Assembly (NCBI RefSeq): GCF_001638985.1
Contig: NW_017265138.1
Location: forward strand, 806,001 to 870,000
Source of the DNA: Phycomyces blakesleeanus NRRL 1555(-)
Lineage: Eukaryota; Mucoromycota; Mucoromycetes; Mucorales; Phycomycetaceae
Length of the DNA: 64,000 nucleotides
Direction: 5' to 3'
Shown here: one piece after another, positions 58,132 to 64,000 of the stretch
Layout of the letters: each line of letters opens with the position of its first letter
Numbering within the stretch: the stretch's first letter is position 1
The notes under the pieces: generated by a model
The model's input: only the letters and a program-made list of their open reading frames with translations
Databases searched by the model: none
Told to the model about the DNA's origin: nothing
Program-made: the position numbers and the translations under genes

Positions 58132-59749
58132 ATGAACTATCCTATACTTGGCTTCAAGTCATTCAAAGAAGAAAAATCGGCTATTTGGGATAAAATTCTG
58201 AATATAAAATACAGGACACTCAAGAAACAAAAAGTTGACAAAGCTTTATGTTTTCAAGGGATGATGCTGACCGATGGTGTTGGTGTTACTATTTTGAAGC
58301 AAAATTTTGAATCTGAACGCTGTCAAAAAACGGGTGCTGCTGTTACATCTGGAGAATCCAACACCAATACAGGTCGGAAAATTAAAAGAACAAAAACAAT
58401 TAATGAAGGCAGCTTTACGTACGTTGAAGACCTGATAACAGAACAGCTTAAAAAACCAAAAGACAGATGTGTGCTCGTAGATTCAAGACGTTAGGATATT
58501 TTATATTGTATGAAAGAAACAAGTACGATAAACAATTCTCAATCATTTCGATTTACAAAAAATCAAAGAAACAAGAAATCATGACGGCTAAGGCTTATAA
58601 GAAACAATTTGAAGCCAGCGTCTATCAAGTTAGCAGAACGTCAATTGTCTGAACTCTCTTGCAAAACACTTGATTATAAATAGTTTGTCTGACATCTAGA
58701 AGCAAGACGACAAGTTGAAACAAAATTGAAAGGGTACTATTAGAATGAAACTTTGGAAGAAACATTTGTGTATTACCCTGATCCTTTGGATTTCGTTGCT
58801 GAAAAAACGGGGGATATTTATTACAGAAAACATTTACTGTTTATTAAGCGTCTTCATGATTCCTATCCTGGAATTGCTAAGCTTGATATTTATATCTACT
58901 ATCTCACTTTCCTTCTATCAACTAAGCATCTTGCCCGAAGGCTAAAAAATTAAGACATTGGTAACTTGAGCAAGATTATTGAAGGTACAACTACCTGGTT
59001 AAAGAAAGAGCAACTATCAGAAGAAGGAGTCAATGCCAAACAAGTTCAAATTAAGCAGTAAGTGCACATTATAATATCAAAGCTCCTCATTTTACCGTTT
59101 CGTCGAATGAAATTTATATCAAAAATAAACTATGACAAGTGCGATTTGAGGTTGGCAAAGGATCCGAGGAGAAAATTTAGAAAGGATCCAGTTTTCGTCT
59201 TTGGGGATTAATCAGCCCCAAATGTGAAGTTCCAAGAGCCAACAAGGAATAAAGGCCTATTGAAATATCTGGAGAAAAGCCGTTTCTCTATTTATATGCT
59301 TAATTAATATAAGACGTCGAGTTGCTGTTCCATTTGCCCAACAGGTGAAATGGAGAACTTTAAAAAAAATGCCAATCGTCGACCATTTCAAAGAGAAAAA
59401 TTTCCCAATGTACTATGCCATGGTCTATTAAAGTAATAATGGAAATCAGATAAGGATACAGCATACATAATTGATTACTTCTCTTAGATGTAAAAATGAA
59501 GCCTGTTTAGTCAACGGGAAAAGAAGGCTTTTTAACAGAGATACAGTGACAGCTTTAAATTTTCGTTTAATATTAAATTCTTTGAGGGAAGAAGATCGAA
59601 GACCGCCAAGATTTATTAGAACAGCAAAGCGGCAAAACACAGAAGAGGGCTCAAGCAAAAAAAAAGTCAAGAAAAATACAATAATTTTCCGCTATAATTT
59701 TCGTTATAGGCGTACCTTGGAGGTAGCACTTCTTTTCGAAAACTTATAA
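58132..59749 (+). pseudogene. Fanzor (eukaryotic TnpB-like RNA-guided nuclease) gene, decayed
   Basis: Two exons (58132-59432 and 59488-59749) with a 55-nt GT-AG intron join in frame: LCHGLLK|CKNEAC. The roughly 520-codon frame has no frameshift but about nine stops (58492, 58582, 58681, 58690, 58741, 58951, 59059, 59209, 59305). Motifs in order: CVLVDSRR (RuvC-I Asp, codon 58480); NQRNKKS and LRLIRNNLKPASIKLAERQL; PVFVFGD followed by stop then SAPNVKFQEPTRNKGLLKYL; LN-stop-YKTSSCCSIC, where the family has a DE-(Y/F)-(K/R)TS motif and zinc ribbon; CHGLLKCKNEAC (second zinc pair); and RLFNRDTVTALNF (RuvC-III Asp, codon 59540). The C-terminus is Lys-rich (SSKKKVKKN), perhaps a nuclear signal. 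Active Fanzors use a guide RNA to cut DNA. The stop at 59305 sits at the expected RuvC-II Glu. The start is a guess. Confidence 0.75.
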
Positions 59750-59782
59750 TCACTCTTTTACCAACTTATTTTTATCCAAATA

Positions 59783-59984
59783 GGTAAGGACTTTCTCAAG
59801 AACCCGCCAAGATTTAGGACCTTGGTGATGGTTTCTTTTTTCGGATTAACGAGAGTTTCCCAAATTAGAAACCTTTGCCAACAAATTTGGCTACATTAGG
59901 AAACATTCACTAATCTTTATTTGGATTTCAATGCCAACTTTTAGGACCTTGGCGAGTGCTTGAGAAGGCCCTAGCAAAAGTTAC
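59783..59984. repeat. 200-bp inverted-repeat segment immediately 3' of the Fanzor relic
   Basis: The left arm TAAGGACTTTCTCAAGAAC (59784) with CGCCAAGATTTAGGAC matches the complement of the right arm, TAGGGCCTTCTCAAGCAC (from about 59981) with CGCCAAGGTCCTAA. Imperfect arms of about 35 bp enclose about 130 bp. It may be a MITE, the right end of the Fanzor-carrying element, or part of a guide-RNA (omega RNA) region, which in this class lies downstream of the ORF. Confidence 0.5.
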
Positions 59985-60611
59985 GAGTCGGAATTATAAA
60001 TGCTGTCATTTCCTATAGCGCTAGTTTTTTTTATTTTTAGAATAGATATTTATTTATATAGTCTTTCATTGTCTTTGTACTTTAATTTACTGTATTGTCT
60101 TTTTTGGGTATTATAATGACATTATGTTCGATTGATTTATTTTTGGACTTTGAGCAAAATCAGGAATAAAAATTCGGTAGTTGTAAAAAGTAAGTCTTTA
60201 TTGTACACCCACACCCACACCCACACCCACACACACACACATATATATATATATGTTTATATAATTATTTATATATCTTTACATATATACTTACTTGCTT
60301 ACATTTATATACTTACACATTTATATCTACTATATTAAATTACATTGCATTACGTTATACTATATTTGACACTCATATTAATATTCATAATTCATAATTA
60401 AAGAAAACTATTAAGAAACCAAAGAACCAAAGTAGGAAAAATACAGAAAATGAATTTGAATGGAATGGAATGGAATGGGATGGGATGGGATGGGATAGGA
60501 TTGGATGCAAAAGAGAAAAAGAAAGAAGCTTTACTTCATCCAACAATCTAATTATTAATGCCAATAATCATAATAATATTACTGTTGTCTATTTTATTTG
60601 TAGTTTGACAA
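59985..60611. other. Intergenic region with telomere-unlike microsatellites
   Basis: Upstream region of the PP2C gene. (CCCACA)n/(CA)n at 60207-60241 runs into (TA)n. (TGGAA)n and (TGGGA)n pentamers lie near 60460-60500. No gene. Confidence 0.6.
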
Positions 60612-62775
60612 ATGGGACAGACTCTTTCAGAACCAGTTATCACAAAACACACAACCAAAGAAAGTAGTGACAAGCTATTCTATGGAGCATCTGCCATGCA
60701 AGGATGGAGATTGAGTATCCTTTTTATATATCCTAGTTATGCGTACAATACAGTTTACTTGGCGCGTCAGTTAGATTTGCTTGACACCTTTCTTAGAGAA
60801 CTTGTTTTGAGTAAACTAATAGGTTTTCTCCTCAGAAACGAAACAGGTTCAAATTACCCTTGACTTTTATGCGTTCTTTTTTTTCTCTCTTTCTCATCTA
60901 GCCATGGAAGATGCGCATACTACTTTGTTGAAATTGGCAGACACTGATTCTAGTTTCTTTGGAGTCTACGATGGTCACGGTGGTGTGTAAATAGTAACCA
61001 TATCAGTAGCAGTAATAGCAGCAGTAATAGTAATAGTAATGTACATATGCACCCACTCACGTACATACATGCATATATACATCCACACACACACACACAT
61101 ATATATATACATATATATTATGTATTATTGTGCTTAGGAATAATAGTAGTAACTGTTTTACAAATCCTGGCTGGATATATTCACAACATTCCTTTTGCAT
61201 TGATTTACTCATGTTTTATTTTACGCTATTTCTTTGTCTATTTTTATTTTTCTTGCAGGAAGTAAGGTCGCTGAATACACAGGAAATCAGATGCACAACA
61301 AGGTTCGGAACAGTCCTTTCTTTGACAAAAAGGACTACAAAGAGGCCCTACGTGATGCATTCATGTCTTTGGACAAAGAAATTAACAATGGTAATGAACT
61401 AATTTATATCAAACACATTGTTATCATTATTGTTTGTTTCTAATCAAATCAAATTCTGTAGACAATGCATTTGCCTTTGATCCCTCTGGTTGTACTGCCG
61501 TAACTGCTCTAGTTACTCCTGACAAGCGAATTTTTGTGGTATAGTAGTAGTAGTAGCAGTAAGGAAAATAAGAGGACTAAGAAAAGGAAGGATCTGAGAC
61601 AAATAATGGCTTTTCACATTATGATTATTTCTAATCTAATTATTATGATTTTCAAGGCAAATGCGGGAGATTCAAGATCTGTTATTAGCGTTGATGGTAA
61701 GAGCAAGCCATTGTCTTACGACCACAAGCCTACAAATCAATTGGAATCCCAGCGTATTATCAATGCAGGTGGATTTGTGGAGTATGGGCGCGTTAATGGT
61801 AAGTGTTGTTTGTCTCTATTTTATTATTGTTATTGTTATTATATGGCTGAAGAAATAATCGAATGGTGGTCGATTGATGTAATATTAATCTTAATGTATC
61901 GAAACTTGTAAAGGTAACCTGGCTTTGTCGCGAGCTATTGGAGACTTTGAATTCAAAAAGAACAACCAACTGCCTGCAGAAGAACAAGTTGTTACATGTA
62001 AGCATTAATATAAATAATAGTATTGGTATTAGTAGTATATCCATGTAATAACGCGTATAAATATTATGCATGATATTAAATATATAAAAAATTGTCATTG
62101 ATTAACTAATAGGCAATCCTGATATTATTGAGCACCAAATGAGTGACGCGGATGAGTTTTTTGTTCTGGCTTGTGATGGTAAATATATAGATATATAATA
62201 GTATACTGCGTTTATTACGAGTTTTATTTTGTGTAGTGTATATGTGTTGGATATGCCGATTGCTAGTCTGTGTACCTATTTACATACCTACATATTTATA
62301 TTCAAACACTGATACTGATACAATAAATAATAATAATAATAATATAGGTATTTGGGACTGTATGAGCAATCAGCAGGTAGTCGATTTTGTTCGATCCAAA
62401 ATTGTCGAAGAAACGCCAATCGACAAGATCTGTGAATCGATGATGGACCATTGCCTTTCACCCAATAGTGAGATGACAAGTGTGGGATGTGACAACATGT
62501 CGGTTGTGATTGTTGGTATTCTGAATGGAAAGACAGAGAAAGAATGGTATGATTGGATTGCCTCCCGTGCAGGAGCAGAGGCCAGAAAGAATTTTCTCCA
62601 GAACGATCAAAAGAACGTGACAGAAAAGACAGAAAAGACGGAAAAGGCGGAAAAGACGGCGGAAAAGGCAGTCAAGGCAGATGAGAAAGATCCTGCACAA
62701 AGCAGCCAAGCTCCCTCTACTAAAAAGGCTACAGCCAGAGATATTGAATCAGACATTAAAGGGAATGATAAATAA
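60612..62775 (+). CDS. PP2C-type protein phosphatase (Ptc2/Ptc3-like)
   Basis: Metal-dependent Ser/Thr phosphatase, 370 residues from eight exons: 60612-60714, 60902-60982, 61259-61390, 61462-61538, 61657-61798, 61914-61997, 62113-62178, 62348-62775. All joins keep frame. PP2C signatures in order: [10 protein letters not shown] start (a Gly-2 typical of N-myristoylation); [106 protein letters not shown]; and [14 protein letters not shown]. The metal-binding Asp residues (VYDGHGG, ACDGIWD, GCDNMS) are present. The C-terminal tail is Lys/Glu/Thr-repeat-rich. Fungal relatives dampen stress MAPK and DNA-damage signalling; that role here is inferred. The next feature on the left is transposon debris, so this marks the island's right edge. 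Confidence 0.93.
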
Positions 62776-62776
62776 G

Positions 62777-62808
<32 letters not shown>

Positions 62809-64000
62809 CGAATTAATGAACGACTGAACGACTGAACGAATCAATGAATGAATGAATGAATATAAAAATAAATACACATATAATACATGATTATATTAAG
62901 TAGCATAATTTTACTATTACTATAAAAATAAATCAAGAAAGTATTCCTGGTTTTTCTTGTTAATGATGTACAACGAGGAACACTTACGGCTTTAATGCCT
63001 TCAATTAGTTTCCAACTCCTTGAATATATATATATACATGTGTGCAGGCGTGTCGACTTCTTTGACTTTCTATACTTTGTGTATTCCAAATCGAGTATTA
63101 ATTCAATAATAGATAATACTCTTTATTTATTCTTCTAACAAATGAATGAATGAATGAATATGCTTAGTGTAAATTTATTAGTCATAATAATAACGATAAA
63201 GCTATTTGATTAAACATTCATGACAACCAACAACCATCCCCATAAAAAAAAAGAAGTATCCCTTGTTTCAAAAAGAAAAGATATAAAGAATAATTATTCG
63301 AGATGTGAAAAACCTCCTTTATTGAGAAATATATAAATATAAATCTGACAGTAAGAATAATAAGAGGCGAAGGGGCAAGGGGAGGAAGGTTTCTTTTTTC
63401 TTCTTCTTAAAAAGGAACCAATCAATGAATGAATTTTGCTTATATTTCTAAAGCCCACGAATCTATTGTGGTAGTAAAGAAGTATTAAAAATATAGGAGA
63501 AGAGTTGCGGTGCTTTACCTAAACATATATATATATATATAATACATTAGTTGGTTTGAAGCACAGGCCAATTTAATCGAATTTGTATAATATGAAATAA
63601 AATATATAATTCCAACAACTCGTCTACCTCCTTTATTTCATTCCCTCCTTTTTTTTGTACTTCTTTATTTTGGCGTGTGTTTATATATAACATTGTCGTC
63701 ATCATAATAACAATAATAATGCAAATATCGTACGGTTTTGAATGTCTTTTCTGGTGTTCCAATATCCTTCACTAGTTCCCATATACATTTATTGCTTGTT
63801 TAGAAAGGAGTAATACAAGAATATTTATGTAAAATAAAATAAAAGACCCTAATATTTTCTGAAAGATCTTATAGATTCTCAAAGCTTATTAACAAAAAAA
63901 AATAAAGACCCCCCCCCCAAAAAAAAAAAAAAAAAGAAAATCATTTACCCGCCAATTCAATAAGATTGTTTTATATTATTTTCAACTTAAATACAATGCA
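62776..64000. other. AT-rich region downstream of PP2C
   Basis: No gene seen. It starts with (TA)n at 62776-62805, then (GAATGAAT)n-like repeats near 62840-62861 and 63141-63159, (TA)n near 63524-63541, and a C-run next to an A-run near 63909-63936. The short - strand frames here are low complexity. Confidence 0.55.

Noticed and set aside
58745..58953. Two overlapping short frames that could be separate small genes
   Set aside because: The frame at 58753-58953 is continuous with the Fanzor reading frame between two stops; the other is its +1 shadow.
60207..60241. (CCCACA)n/(CA)n tract as an interstitial telomere repeat
   Set aside because: The unit does not match TTAGGG-type telomere repeats; it grades into a plain (CA)n-(TA)n microsatellite.
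1..64000. CRISPR array or prokaryotic operon features
   Set aside because: No regularly spaced short direct repeats with unique spacers were seen, and spliced genes show the DNA is eukaryotic nuclear.

Overview
The window looks like a nuclear chromosome segment from an early-diverging fungus, most likely Mucoromycota (Mucorales-like). Intergenic DNA is very AT-rich and full of microsatellites. Genes carry many short GT-AG introns (about 55-270 nt). The transposon families present (Plavaka-type, MULE, Harbinger, a TnpB-like Fanzor relic) fit such genomes. Taxonomy is inferred from gene content and style, not from a marker gene.

Left flank (about 1-17.8 kb) is ordinary host DNA, with all complete genes on the + strand. 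They are a base-exchange type phosphatidylserine synthase (2203-4133, 8 exons), a full-length ABCC/MRP transporter (4934-10196, 5 exons), a small Rieske [2Fe-2S] protein (10698-11327), and the mitochondrial succinyl-CoA ligase beta subunit (12471-14771, 8 exons). All exon joins were checked by reading frame. A possible membrane-protein fragment runs off the left edge on the - strand. Right flank: a Ptc2/Ptc3-like PP2C phosphatase (60612-62775, 8 exons).

Between them (about 17.8-60 kb) lies a transposon island. In order: a host-like relic; a decayed Tnp2 (CACTA-type) transposase; a small inverted-repeat element; a MULE relic (A) cut by a 7.6 kb pogo/Tigger element with TA duplications, itself carrying a solo LTR and an intact 991-aa Plavaka-type transposase; a tRNA-Thr; an OTU-bearing MULE (C) abutting another MULE (B); a 3.5 kb foldback element; a tRNA-Cys; a Harbinger two-gene unit (D) interrupted by a solo LTR; a second solo LTR; a second, complete Harbinger element (E); a decayed Plavaka relative; a LINE 3' fragment; and a decayed Fanzor gene.

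Three patterns deserve attention. (1) The Fanzor relic at 58132-59749 keeps one in-phase intron, RuvC-I and RuvC-III aspartates and a zinc ribbon, but is riddled with stops. (2) Nearly every premature stop in the decayed elements can be explained by C-to-T or G-to-A change (CAA, CAG, CGA or TGG codons), several confirmed against a paralogue in the same window, as expected from 5-methylcytosine deamination or a RIP-like process. (3) Two copies of one repeat family start 35 and 43 bp downstream of the 3' ends of the two tRNA genes, in the same relative direction, suggesting tRNA-targeted insertion.

No searches or alignments were run; all identifications come from reading motifs.
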